Shown piece after piece: positions 30,601 through 34,715 of a stretch of 34,715 nucleotides of DNA. Source of the stretch: Nemertoderma westbladi (lineage: Eukaryota > Xenacoelomorpha > Nemertodermatida > Nemertodermatidae). The stretch lies in NCBI GenBank assembly GCA_032718475.1, contig JAUCBJ010008809.1, positions 1 through 34,715 on the forward strand, given 5' to 3'. The notes beneath the pieces are model-generated. The model did no database searches. It was not told where the DNA came from and worked only from the letters and a program-made list of their open reading frames with translations. Made by a program: the position numbers and the translations under genes. Numbering within the stretch: position 1 is the first letter of the stretch; each line of letters opens with the position of its first letter.

Positions 30601-32118
30601 AACGCTCCCTCCTCTGTAGTCAGACAGAACATTCCTTCCTCTCTGATTCAGACAGAACGTTCCCTCATCTATGAGTCAGGCAGAACGTTCCCTCCTCTGT
30701 GCATCAGGCAGAACGTTCCCTCCTCTGTGAGTTAGACAGAACGTTCTCTCCTGTGTGAGTCAGGAGTGTGTCCTCCTCTGTGAGTTAGGCAGAACCTTCC
30801 CTCCTCTGTGAGTCAGACAGAACGTTCCCTTCTCTGTGAGTCAAACAGAACGTTCCCTCCTCTGTGAGTTAGGCAGAACGTTCCCTCCTCTGTGAGTCAG
30901 GCAGAACGTTCCCTCATCTGTGAGTCAGGCAGAACGTTCCCTCCTCTGTGAGTCAGACAGAACGTTCCCTCCTCTGTGAGTCAAACAGAACGTTCCCTCC
31001 TCTGTGAATCAGACAGAACGTTCCCTCATCTGTGAGTCAGACAGAACGTTCCCTCTTCTGTGAGTCAGACAGAATGTTCCCTCCTCTGTTAGTCAGACAG
31101 AACTTTCCCTGCTCTGTGAGTCAGACAGAACGTTCCCTCCTCTGTGAGTCAGACAGAACGTTCCCTCCTCTGTGAGTCAGACAGAACGTTCCCTCCTCTC
31201 TGAGTCAGACAGAACGTTCCCTCCTCTATGTGTCAGGCAGAACGCTCCCTCCTCTGTAGTCAGACAGAACATTCATTCCTCTCTGATTCAGACAGAACGT
31301 TCCCTCATCTATGAGTCAGGCAGAACGTTCCCTCCTCTGTGCGTCAGGCAGAACGTTCCCTCCTCTGTGAGTCAGACAGAACGTTCTCTCCTGTGTGAGT
31401 CAGGAGTGTGTCCTCCTCTGTGAGTTAGGCAGAACCTTCCCTCCTCTGTGAGTCAAACAGAACGTTCCCTTCTCTGTGAGTCAAACAGAACGTTCCCTCC
31501 TCTGTGAGTTAGGCAGAACGTTCCCTCCTCTGTGAGACAGGCAGAACGTTCCCTCATCTGTGCGTCAGGCAGAACGTTCCCTCCTCTGTGAGTCAGGCAG
31601 AACGTTCCCTCCTCTGTGAGTCAAACAGAACGTTCCCTCCTCAATAAGTCAGACAGAACGTTCCCTCCTCTGTGAGTCAGGCAGAACGTTTCCTCCTCTG
31701 TGAGGCAAACAGAACGTCCCCTCCTCTGTGAGTTTGAGTTATGCTGAGTGATGATCTCCAACTGTTGTGTGTCAGACTGTGCATTCCATGTCTGTACATC
31801 TGTCATATCATCCCCCACCTTTAACTCAGACTGAACTTCACTCCTTTGTAAGCCAGGCTGAAATTTACTTATCTGTGAATCAAATTGACCAGATGAGAAT
31901 AGCACTGGCCTTCAAATACAAAATTGACAGTTCGAGTTGCGCTCTTAAAGTCTAAGAAACCCGAATCTTTTCAAATACTATGACGGACTACCACGACAGT
32001 AAAAAATATATATTTCTATAGATTACATATTGGTGGAATGGGAGTAAATGGTACAACCCTCGCTGTTGGTAATGACACATCTAGAAATGGATTTATTGGA
32101 TGTTTATCGAATATACAG
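2889..32118 (+). CDS. Laminin subunit alpha-like chain (multi-exon, 3' end outside window)
   Basis: Gene-level entry. The inferred join is 2889-2973, 7407-7642, 10215-13042, 16063-16211, 17218-17384, 17510-17601, 17907-18102, 23281-23496, 24648-24803, 28013-28146, 32022-32118, then on past the window. Every junction is GT-AG and intron phases agree throughout (1,0,2,1,0,2,0,0,0,2,0). The product has about 1452 residues so far: signal peptide (1-28), LE repeats (29-155), laminin IV (about 157-294), LE repeats (310-528), coiled coil (about 556-1090), LamG1 (about 1105-1310) and most of LamG2 (to 1452). LamG domains behind a coiled-coil arm define laminin alpha chains, which trimerise with beta and gamma chains in basement membranes and bind cell receptors through LamG. 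No LN polymerisation domain is present. Divergence prevents assignment to a paralogue, so no symbol is given. Further LamG domains are expected downstream. Confidence 0.88.
3451..3695 (+). repeat. (GTC)n microsatellite with a duplicated 100-bp module
   Basis: Pure or nearly pure GTC/TCG triplets occur at 3523-3554 and 3628-3695. The stretch before each run (3451-3522 and 3556-3627) is duplicated almost exactly and includes an ATGCAAAT octamer at 3513-3520 and 3618-3625. The 124-codon open frame over it (3371-3745, Arg-rich) is a repeat artefact. Confidence 0.85.
3690..4610 (+). repeat. Tandemly duplicated ~315-bp dispersed-repeat module with CTCF-like motifs
   Basis: 3694-4000 and 4008-4330 are direct diverged copies (both begin TTACGATTTTGACATGCTAA), followed by two shorter partial modules to about 4600. 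Each half-module contains CCGCTAGAGGGC or a close variant: 3821-3832, 3966-3977, 4136-4147 (CTGCTAGAGGGC), 4305-4316, 4450-4461, and 4584-4595 (ending GGTA). No coding potential is recognised. It looks like a dispersed repeat family rather than gene sequence. Confidence 0.75.
4736..5010 (+). repeat. 13-bp minisatellite, unit CAGACACCTGGTG
   Basis: About 21 head-to-tail copies, with two units extended by GGTG and a few substitutions. The unit contains the E-box word CACCTG. Stop-free units give long spurious open frames on both strands. Confidence 0.95.
5014..5719. other. Intron 1 spacer, no gene recognised
   Basis: Non-coding sequence. Around 5430-5500 there are C- and G-rich words (AATTGCCCCCCC and GGGGGCGAAAT) that recur at 6559-6640 on the other side of the 15-bp array, so both may be parts of one old interspersed repeat. 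Its family is not recognised. Confidence 0.4.
5720..6190 (+). repeat. 15-bp minisatellite, unit TACCATGTTTGTGTG
   Basis: About 31 tandem units, with the first few slightly different (TACCATGTGTGTGTG). The unit length is a multiple of three and lacks stops in five frames, which explains the overlapping 150-180-codon open frames. No protein is proposed. Confidence 0.95.
6191..7406. other. Intron 1, distal part: homopolymers, no gene
   Basis: This contains a facing pair of homopolymers, G14 at 6559-6572 and C24 at 6608-6631, which could pair over a 35-base loop. A TTATTTTATTTTTATTA segment occurs twice near 6460 and 6525. The rest is AT-rich intron sequence leading to the exon 2 acceptor. Confidence 0.5.
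7407..7642 (+). CDS. Laminin alpha exon 2: LE (laminin EGF) repeats
   Basis: The acceptor TTTTCAG ends at 7406 and the exon closes at the donor GTATAT (7643). Read in phase 1 it gives a Cys-rich product beginning [11 protein letters not shown]. Cysteine spacing and the segment [17 protein letters not shown] are those of laminin EGF repeats (C-x2-C-x-GY-x-G-x-P-x-C-x2-C). A second LE starts with CHCDVEG and continues into exon 3. The 84-codon open frame at 7413-7667 on the same strand is an out-of-frame shadow. Confidence 0.85.
7717..7945 (-). mobile_element. tRNA-derived SINE, copy 1 (minus strand)
   Basis: On the minus strand the sequence contains TAGCTGAATGGTTAGAGCG, a Pol III A-box-like tRNA head, followed by a degenerate B-box region (GGTCACCATTTCAATCTC) and a tail shared with copies 2 and 3 (AACACCAATAATAAATTAT). 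The altered B box suggests an old copy. Confidence 0.7.
7946..8095 (+). mobile_element. tRNA-derived SINE, copy 2
   Basis: TTGAGCGTCAGACTTCCAAC followed by a B-box-like GTTCGACCCC and the family tail (AATTGCCGACTTTG... AACACCACTAATAAATTATA). The A-box half is truncated. It lies head-to-head with copy 1. Confidence 0.7.
8190..8351 (+). mobile_element. tRNA-derived SINE, copy 3, 5' part (split by foldback element)
   Basis: A box TAGCTGAATGG at 8289-8299 and B box AGTTCGATCCC at 8333-8343. The body is cut at 8351 by the element at 8352-9822 and resumes at 9823. The tRNA-like segment lacks a clear anticodon arm and acceptor pairing, so it is a SINE head and not a tRNA gene. Confidence 0.78.
8352..9822. 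mobile_element. 1471-bp foldback DNA transposon, non-autonomous, hAT-like
   Basis: The ends are perfect inverted repeats (TAGGGCGGTGCGTTTTTTAC at the left, its reverse complement at the right). Similarity continues as diverged inverted repeats almost to the centre near 9090, so the whole element is a long palindrome. It is flanked by the exact 8-bp duplication ACCTGGAC at 8344-8351 and 9823-9830. TAGGG-type ends with 8-bp duplications are known for the hAT superfamily. There is no transposase frame; short open frames inside (8464-8682, 9281-9481) are incidental. Confidence 0.87.
9823..9925 (+). mobile_element. tRNA-derived SINE, copy 3, 3' part
   Basis: Continuation of copy 3 after the foldback insertion. 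It starts with the second copy of the target ACCTGGAC and continues with the family body (ACATTGCCGACTGTGCC) and tail (AACACCAATAATAAGTTATA). It matches 7996-8093 in copy 2. Confidence 0.75.
9926..10214. other. End of intron 2, nothing recognised
   Basis: Plain AT-rich sequence that leads to the exon 3 acceptor TTATTTTAG at 10214. Confidence 0.5.
10215..13042 (+). CDS. Laminin alpha exon 3: LE, laminin IV, LE repeats, coiled coil
   Basis: This 2828-base exon starts after the acceptor TTATTTTAG (phase 0) and ends AAC AG|GTATGT (phase 2). Its first codons complete an LE begun in exon 2 ([12 protein letters not shown]), followed by the first half of an LE ([16 protein letters not shown]). A laminin IV/LamB-type domain of about 140 residues follows (about 10360-10780). 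The interrupted LE then resumes with [17 protein letters not shown] at 10818. Four more LE units follow to about 11478, including the typical [15 protein letters not shown]. From about 11550, after CNSCQDSC, the sequence becomes Cys-poor, Lys/Glu/Leu/Ile rich and heptad-like for about 490 residues. This is the laminin II/I arm that forms the trimer coiled coil. The frame is open throughout. The first in-frame ATG is internal, so the exon needs upstream exons. Confidence 0.9.
13166..15395 (+). repeat. 54/55-bp minisatellite, about 41 units
   Basis: Each unit contains GTGAGATCTGGGGGCGCTAT, then GTTGCTGGGTC, then CGGCACTGTGTGTGGCTGAC. From about 13850 on, 54-bp units with GGGTCGCCGG alternate with units carrying GGGTCCTCCG, a dimeric higher-order pattern. 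The first 700 bases use other variants (GGGCCGCTATG, GGTCCGTCGG). Open frames of 60-110 codons here come from the stop-poor unit. It starts about 120 bases behind the exon 3 donor. Confidence 0.95.
15503..15770 (-). mobile_element. tRNA-derived SINE (minus strand), second family
   Basis: On the minus strand a tRNA-like head GATCTAGTGGTGAAATTCC (complement of about 15733-15751) is followed by a B box GGTTCGATCC (complement of 15699-15708). The body of about 190 bases continues toward 15503. It is not a tRNA gene because no complete cloverleaf is visible. The 88-codon plus-strand frame over it is incidental. Confidence 0.68.
15771..16062. other. End of intron 3
   Basis: AT-rich intron. A short perfect stem, TTAGACCAAAC/GTTTGGTCTAA, lies at 15951-15989 with a 17-base loop. 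No other signal. Confidence 0.45.
16063..16211 (+). CDS. Laminin alpha exon 4: end of coiled coil and linker to LamG
   Basis: Found by phase matching. The acceptor GTTAATAG ends at 16062, the exon is entered in phase 2 to match exon 3, and it ends ACA G|GTTAGA in phase 1 to match exon 5. The 49 full codons give a helical, charged segment ending in [20 protein letters not shown]. This agrees with the end of laminin domain II, where L-x-x-x-I-x-x-A-R-x-x-A precedes the first LamG. Without this exon, exon 3 would join exon 5 out of frame and hit a stop, which supports it strongly. Confidence 0.82.
16212..17217. other. Intron 4, no further gene recognised
   Basis: 1006 bases between exons 4 and 5. 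A 69-codon open frame at 16582-16791 has no recognisable domain and does not fit the splicing phases. No tandem array is present in this intron. Confidence 0.5.
17218..17384 (+). CDS. Laminin alpha exon 5: first LamG, N-terminal part
   Basis: The acceptor TTATTTTAG ends at 17217 and the donor GTAAGT starts at 17385. The product contains [17 protein letters not shown] and [13 protein letters not shown], which match the opening strands of a LamG fold (a hydrophobic strand, then an L-x-Y-type strand, then a strand ending in NG). It enters in phase 1 and leaves in phase 0. Intron 5 is only 125 bases. Confidence 0.82.
17510..17601 (+). CDS. Laminin alpha exon 6: first LamG, middle
   Basis: The acceptor GCTATACAG ends at 17509 and the donor AG|GTAAGT begins at 17602. 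The 30 complete codons give [12 protein letters not shown]...[11 protein letters not shown]. The DGQW-x-V-x-x-x-x-R/S pattern is the conserved DGxWHxV strand of LamG domains. The exon ends in phase 2. Confidence 0.85.
17907..18102 (+). CDS. Laminin alpha exon 7: first LamG, later part
   Basis: The product reads [10 protein letters not shown], then a Cys-containing loop, then [15 protein letters not shown], the LamG strand that usually reads LYIGG. The donor is AAT|GTAGGT at 18103, phase 0. The start is ambiguous. The strong acceptor TTTTACAG (ending 17914) would put the junction out of frame and give an immediate stop after exon 6. TTGATTAG, ending at 17906, keeps the frame and gives [13 protein letters not shown] third in-phase AG (TTATCAG, in the 17850s) would add a hydrophobic stretch that looks like intron polypyrimidine. 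I chose 17907. Confidence 0.75.
18103..18847. other. Proximal part of intron 7
   Basis: Non-coding, with a G-rich tract at 18590-18628 (14 consecutive G within it) that fits a G-quadruplex pattern. An acceptor-like ACGCAG near 18472 is followed by a sequence that hits a stop in the required phase, so it is not used as an exon here. Confidence 0.45.
18848..20985 (-). pseudogene. Non-LTR retrotransposon (LINE) reverse transcriptase, broken
   Basis: Read on the minus strand, fragments give [19 protein letters not shown] (about 20880-20945), then [20 protein letters not shown] (about 19790-19850), [13 protein letters not shown], the catalytic LDFADD motif (about 19500-19510), [20 protein letters not shown] and [11 protein letters not shown]. 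This is the order of fingers, palm and C-terminal motifs in LINE-type reverse transcriptases of marine invertebrates. Breaks: a foldback insertion at about 19874-20866, a one-base frameshift near 19695, a stop right after AGHCYRR near 19030, and a final stop at 18848-18850. No endonuclease part is seen, so the copy is 5'-truncated. It cannot make an active enzyme. Confidence 0.85.
19874..20866. mobile_element. ~1-kb foldback element inserted in the LINE
   Basis: 19897-20200 and 20598-20855 are inverted copies: for example GAAACAATCGAATACGGGGT at the left pairs with ACCCCTTATTCGATTGTTTC at the right, and CGTCTTTTAACACTACAA pairs with TTGTAGTGTTAAAAGACG. The inner part is also palindromic around 20395 (TTAAGTTCATTA against TAATGAACTTAA). 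It interrupts the LINE between the codons for LVREK and KEDRHLAV. T6 tracts on both sides (19868-19873, 20867-20872) may be a target duplication, but a homopolymer is weak evidence. No coding capacity. Confidence 0.8.
21065..22440 (+). repeat. 16-bp minisatellite, unit GTGAACCAGGGCGATA
   Basis: About 86 diverged head-to-tail units (variants GGGCGGAG, ATGGCGAT). Three units make 48 bases, i.e. 16 codons, and the minus strand has no stop, producing the spurious 365-codon frame at 21047-22144. The array is broken at 22441-22498 by a SINE fragment, and one unit reappears at 22501-22516. Confidence 0.93.
22441..22499 (+). mobile_element. SINE fragment inside the 16-bp array
   Basis: GTTCAACCCCCGGTGACGCG followed by CTTTCTCATTTTTT is the same B-box end and tail seen in the SINE cluster at 27341-27375. 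Only about 40 bases are shared, so this is a 3' fragment of that family. Confidence 0.6.
22517..23280. other. End of intron 7, no gene recognised
   Basis: AT-rich sequence with short local repeats (ACAAATTTATAAG near 22800 and 22840) and a more GC-rich patch near 22890-23150. No domain, RNA or repeat family is recognised. Confidence 0.45.
23281..23496 (+). CDS. Laminin alpha exon 8: end of LamG1, start of LamG2
   Basis: The acceptor TTTAATTTGTTCAG ends at 23280 and the donor ACG|GTAAAT begins at 23497; both junctions are phase 0. It begins [17 protein letters not shown], the canonical F-x-GCI-x-x-V-x-x-N-G closing strand of LamG1. After [10 protein letters not shown] it moves into [12 protein letters not shown] and [11 protein letters not shown], the start of LamG2. 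Intron 7 before it is 5.2 kb and full of mobile elements. Confidence 0.88.
23835..24345 (+). repeat. 19-bp minisatellite, unit ACTCGGCCCGAGAATGCAA
   Basis: About 27 units; CCCGAG and CCAGAG variants alternate irregularly. The core CTCGGCCCGAG is nearly palindromic. Both strands lack stops, giving several 130-216-codon artefact frames. Confidence 0.95.
24648..24803 (+). CDS. Laminin alpha exon 9: LamG2, second strand set
   Basis: The acceptor ATTTTCTACAG ends at 24647 and the donor CCT|GTAAGT begins at 24804; both junctions are phase 0 (52 codons). The product [15 protein letters not shown] then [19 protein letters not shown] fits the LamG pattern F-x-x-RT...GxL...ly...G-x-l-x-f-x-x-x-G very well and continues exon 8 seamlessly. 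Confidence 0.9.
24826..26476 (+). repeat. 24-bp minisatellite rich in TGAGTCA, proximal part
   Basis: The unit is CTTTTGATATGATATGAGTC plus ATGC, about 69 copies, with variants such as GATCTGAT and GATATAAT. Many units carry TGAGTCA, the AP-1 core. Larger blocks are duplicated inside: the TGCTGTTTCGTCTGATAGGA module occurs at about 24871, 25186 and 25378, and a 240-base offset links 25247 to 25487. It begins 22 bases behind the exon 9 donor and continues after the SINE insertion at 27414. Confidence 0.93.
26489..27401. mobile_element. SINE cluster with palindromic arrangement, 12-bp target duplication
   Basis: A plus-strand copy at about 27105-27401 has A box TGGCTGAACTGG (27280-27291) and B box GGTTCAACCCC (27340-27350). 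Two minus-strand copies precede it (about 26535-26830 and 26880-27035). The outer parts (26535-26835 and 27105-27401) are inverted repeats, so the unit can fold back. The exact 12-bp sequence GATCTGAAATTA flanks the whole block at 26477-26488 and 27402-27413, which indicates one insertion into the 24-bp array. Confidence 0.8.
27402..27480 (+). repeat. 24-bp minisatellite, distal remnant
   Basis: Decayed units (ATTAGTCATGCCATTTCG, GAAATGAGTCATACATT) continue the array interrupted by the SINE block. Confidence 0.75.
27481..28012. other. End of intron 9, with an unconfirmed open frame
   Basis: An open frame from a possible acceptor at 27507 to 27732 encodes about 75 residues (including [16 protein letters not shown]) with no clear LamG strand. 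Its only donor (T|GTAAGT near 27722) is phase 1 and would shift exon 10 into a stop, while exon 9 to exon 10 joins perfectly without it. I treat it as intron. Confidence 0.5.
28013..28146 (+). CDS. Laminin alpha exon 10: LamG2, WHxV and LxVDG region
   Basis: The acceptor TCTGTTACAG ends at 28012 in phase 0, matching exon 9. The product [24 protein letters not shown] follows the LamG pattern DGxWHxVxVxRxxxxLxLxVDG, with W and H replaced. The best donor is CCT CT|GTGAGT at 28147 (phase 2), which joins exon 11 to create a Leu codon. Reading through instead reaches TGA at once. The last 11 exon bases (28136-28146) and the donor form the first unit of the 28-bp minisatellite that fills intron 10. 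Confidence 0.8.
28136..31732 (+). repeat. 28-bp minisatellite spanning the exon 10 donor, about 128 units
   Basis: The consensus begins GTTCCCTCCTCTGTGAGTCA and ends GACAGAAC. The first unit starts inside exon 10 (GTCCCCCCTCT) and includes its donor GTGAGT. Nearly every later unit keeps CTCTGTGAGTCAG, i.e. a donor-like GTGAGT, an AP-1 core TGAGTCA, a pyrimidine tract and a TCAG. Internal block duplications are visible at offsets of 308 bases (29431 against 29739) and 641 bases (30617 against 31258; 30752 against 31393). Units are contiguous without spacers. Confidence 0.95.
32022..32118 (+). CDS. Laminin alpha exon 11: LamG2, GG and GCI strands
   Basis: The acceptor TATTTCTATAG ends at 32021 and is entered in phase 2. 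The exon ends ATA CAG|GTTAGT at 32118 in phase 0. The product [10 protein letters not shown]...[13 protein letters not shown] has the IGG strand and the closing F-x-GC-x-x-N-I strand of LamG2. The last 18 exon bases plus the first 18 intron bases form the 36-bp unit of the following minisatellite. The next exon lies beyond the window. Confidence 0.85.
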
Positions 32119-34715
32119 GTTAGTGTGTTGGATTGGTGTTTATCGAATATACAGGTTAGTGTGTTGGATTGGTGTTTATCGAATATACAGGTTAGTGTGT
32201 TGGATTGGTGTTTATCGAATATACAGGTTAGTGTGTTGGATTGGTGTTTATCGAATATACAGGTTAGTGTGTTGGATTGGTGTTTATCGAATATACAGGT
32301 TAGAGTGTTGGATTGGTGTTTATCGAATATACAGGTTAGTGTGTTGGATTGGTGTTTATCGAATATACAGGTTAGTGTGTTGGATTGGTGTTTATCGAAT
32401 ATACAGGTCAGTGTGTTGGATTGGTGTTTATCGAATATACAGGTTAGAGTGTTGGATTGGTGTTTATCGAATATACAGGTTAGTGTGTTGGATTGGTGTT
32501 TATCGAAGATACAGGTTAGTGTTATTGCATTGGTGTTTATCGAATATACAGGTTAGTGTGTTGGATTGGTGTTTATCGAATATACAGGTTAGTGTGTTGG
32601 ATTGGTGTTTATCGAATATACAGGTTAGTGTGTTGGATTGGTGTTTATCGAATATACAAGTTAGAGTGTTGGATTGGTGTTTATCGAATATACAGGTTAG
32701 TGTGTTGGATTGGTGTTTATCGATTATAGAGGTTATTGTGTTGGATTGGTGTTTATCGAATATACAGGTTAGAGTGTTGGATTGGTGTTTATCGAATATA
32801 GAGGTTATTGTGTTGGATTGGTGTTTATCGAATATACAGGTTAGTGTGTTGGATTGGTGTTTATCGAATATACAGGTTAGTGTGTTGGATTGGTGTTTAT
32901 CGAATATACAGGTTAGTGTGTTGGATTGGTGTTTATCGAAGATACAGGTTAGTGTGTTGGATTGGTGTTTATCGAATATACAGGTTAGTGTGTTGGATTG
33001 GTGTTTATCGAATATACAGGTTAGTGTGTTGGATTGGTGTTTATCGAATATACAGGTTAGTGTGTTGGATTGGTGTTTATCGAATATACAGGTTATTGTG
33101 TTGGATTGGTGTTTATCGAATATACAGGTTAGTGTGTTGGATTGGTGTTTATCGAATATACAGGTTAGTGTGTTGGATTGGTGTTTATCGAATATACAGG
33201 TTAGTGTGTTGGATTGGTGTTTATCGAAGATACAGGTTAGTGTGTTGGATTGGTGTTTATCGAATATACAGGTTAGTGTGTTGGATTGGTGTTTATCGAA
33301 TATACAGTTTAGTATGTTGGATTGGTGTTTATCGAATATACAGGTTAGTGTGTTGGATTGGTGTTTATCGAATATACAGGTTAGTGTGTTGGATTGGTGT
33401 TTATCGAATATACAGGTTAGTGTGTTGGATTGGTGTTTATCGAATAAACAGGTTAGTGTGTTGGATTGGTGTTTATCGAATATACAGGTTGGAGTGTTGG
33501 ATTGGTGTTTATCGAATATACAGGTTAGTGTGTTGGATTGGTGTTTATCGAATATACAGGTTGGAGTGTTGGATTGGTGTTTATCGAATATACAGGTTGG
33601 TGTGATGGATTGGTGTTTATCGAATATACAGGTTAGTGTGTTGGATTGGTGTTTATCGAATATACAGGTTAGTGTGTTGGATTGGTGTTTATCGAATATA
33701 CAGGTTGGAGTGTTGGATTGGTGTTTATCGAATATACAGGTTAGTGTGTTGGATTGGTGTTTATCGAATATACAGGTTGGAGTGTTGGATTGGTGTTTAT
33801 CGAATATACAGGTTAGTGTGTTGGATTGGTGTTTATCGAATATACAGGTTAGTGTGTTGGATTGGTGTTTATCGAATATACAGGTTAGTGTGTTGGATTG
33901 GTGTTTATCGAATATACAGGTTAGTGTGTTGGATTGGTGTTTATCGAATATACAGGTTAGTGTGTTGGATTGGTGTTTATCGAATATACAGGTTAGTGTG
34001 TTGGATTGGTGTTTATCGAATATACAGTTTAGTATGTTGGATTGGTGTTTATCGAATATACAGGTTGGAGTGTTGGATTGGTGTTTATCGAATATACAGG
34101 TTATTGTGTTGGATTGGTGTTTATCGAATATAGAGGTTATTGTGTTGGATTGGTGTTTATCGAATATACAGGTTAGAGTGTTGGATTGGTGTTTATCGAA
34201 TATACAGGTTAGTGTGTTGGATTGGTGTTTATCGAATATACAGTTTAGTGTGTTGGATTGGTGTTTATCGAATATACAGGTTAGAGTGTTGGATTGGTGT
34301 TTATCGAATATACAGGTTATTTGTGTTGGATTGGTGTTTATCGAATATAGAGGTTATTGTGTTGGATTGGTGTTTATCGAATATACAGGTTAGAGTGTTG
34401 GATTGGTGTTTATCGAATATACAGGTTATTGTGTTGGATTGGTGTTTATCGAATATAGAGGTTATTGTGTTGGATTGGTGTTTATCGAATATACAGGTTA
34501 GTGTGTTGGATTGGTGTTTATCGAATATACAGGTTAGTGTGTTGGATTGGTGTTTATCGAATATACAGGTTATTGTGTTGGATTGGTGTTTATCGAATAT
34601 AGAGGTTATTGTGTTGGATTGGTGTTTATCAAATATACAGGTTAGAGTGTTGGATTGGTGTTTATCGAATATACAGGTTATTGTGTTGGATTGGTGTTTA
34701 TCGAATATAGAGGTT
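32101..34715 (+). repeat. 36-bp minisatellite spanning the exon 11 donor, about 72 units to window end
   Basis: The unit joins 18 exon bases (TGTTTATCGAATATACAG) to 18 intron bases (GTTAGTGTGTTGGATTGG). The first copy is exon 11 itself, and copies continue to the last base of the window. Main variants are in the donor: GTTAGT, GTTAGA, GTTATT, GTTGGA. Unit length is 12 codons with no stop, so the exon frame stays open for 12 units until a one-base insertion near 32525; the shifted frame then stays open to 34393. This explains the 781-codon open frame, which I do not regard as a gene. Confidence 0.96.

Noticed and set aside
28136-31732. CRISPR-like regular repeats
   Set aside because: The 28-bp units are contiguous with no spacers, they diverge, and the genome is eukaryotic.
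32048-34393. 781-codon open frame
   Set aside because: It is the 36-bp minisatellite read in a shifted frame; the unit has no stop and is a multiple of three. It lies in intron 11 after a good donor.

Overview
The window is eukaryotic, metazoan DNA: AT-rich, with GT-AG introns, tRNA-derived SINEs, a decayed non-LTR retrotransposon, foldback DNA elements and very abundant minisatellites. I can support one protein-coding gene. It lies on the plus strand, starts with a signal-peptide exon at 2889 and runs off the right edge of the window. It encodes a laminin alpha-like extracellular matrix chain. Eleven exons can be joined with matching intron phases into about 1452 codons: signal peptide, laminin-type EGF (LE) repeats, a laminin IV (LamB) domain inside a split LE, further LE repeats, a coiled-coil arm (laminin domains II/I), a complete LamG domain and most of a second one. 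The sequence is diverged, which suggests an invertebrate, but I cannot name the phylum.

Layout. 1-2888 is 5' flank with a 477-bp inverted-repeat element and a long G run. Intron 1 (2974-7406) holds a (GTC)n microsatellite, a duplicated module with CTCF-like motifs, and 13-bp and 15-bp minisatellites. Intron 2 (7643-10214) holds three related tRNA-SINEs, one split by a 1471-bp foldback element with 8-bp target-site duplications. Exon 3 (10215-13042) is one 2.8-kb block coding for LE, laminin IV, LE and coiled coil. Intron 3 contains a 54/55-bp minisatellite and another tRNA-SINE. Exons 4-7 are small (16063-18102). Intron 7 (18103-23280) carries a LINE reverse-transcriptase relic on the minus strand, broken by a second foldback element, and a 16-bp minisatellite. 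Intron 8 has a 19-bp array, intron 9 a 24-bp array broken by a SINE palindrome, intron 10 a 28-bp array, and intron 11 a 36-bp array that continues past the window.

The most unusual observation concerns the last two arrays. In each, the repeat unit spans an exon-intron junction, so a few exon bases plus the 5' splice donor have been multiplied: about 128 units in intron 10 and about 72 in intron 11. The transcript would carry long trains of donor-like sites directly behind the real donor. In the 36-bp array every unit also stays open in the exon's reading frame unless mutated, and its AG|GT junction resembles a recursive splice site. This is a sequence-level observation; any function is inference. 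Most long ORFs in the window are by-products of tandem repeats whose unit contains no stop codon.
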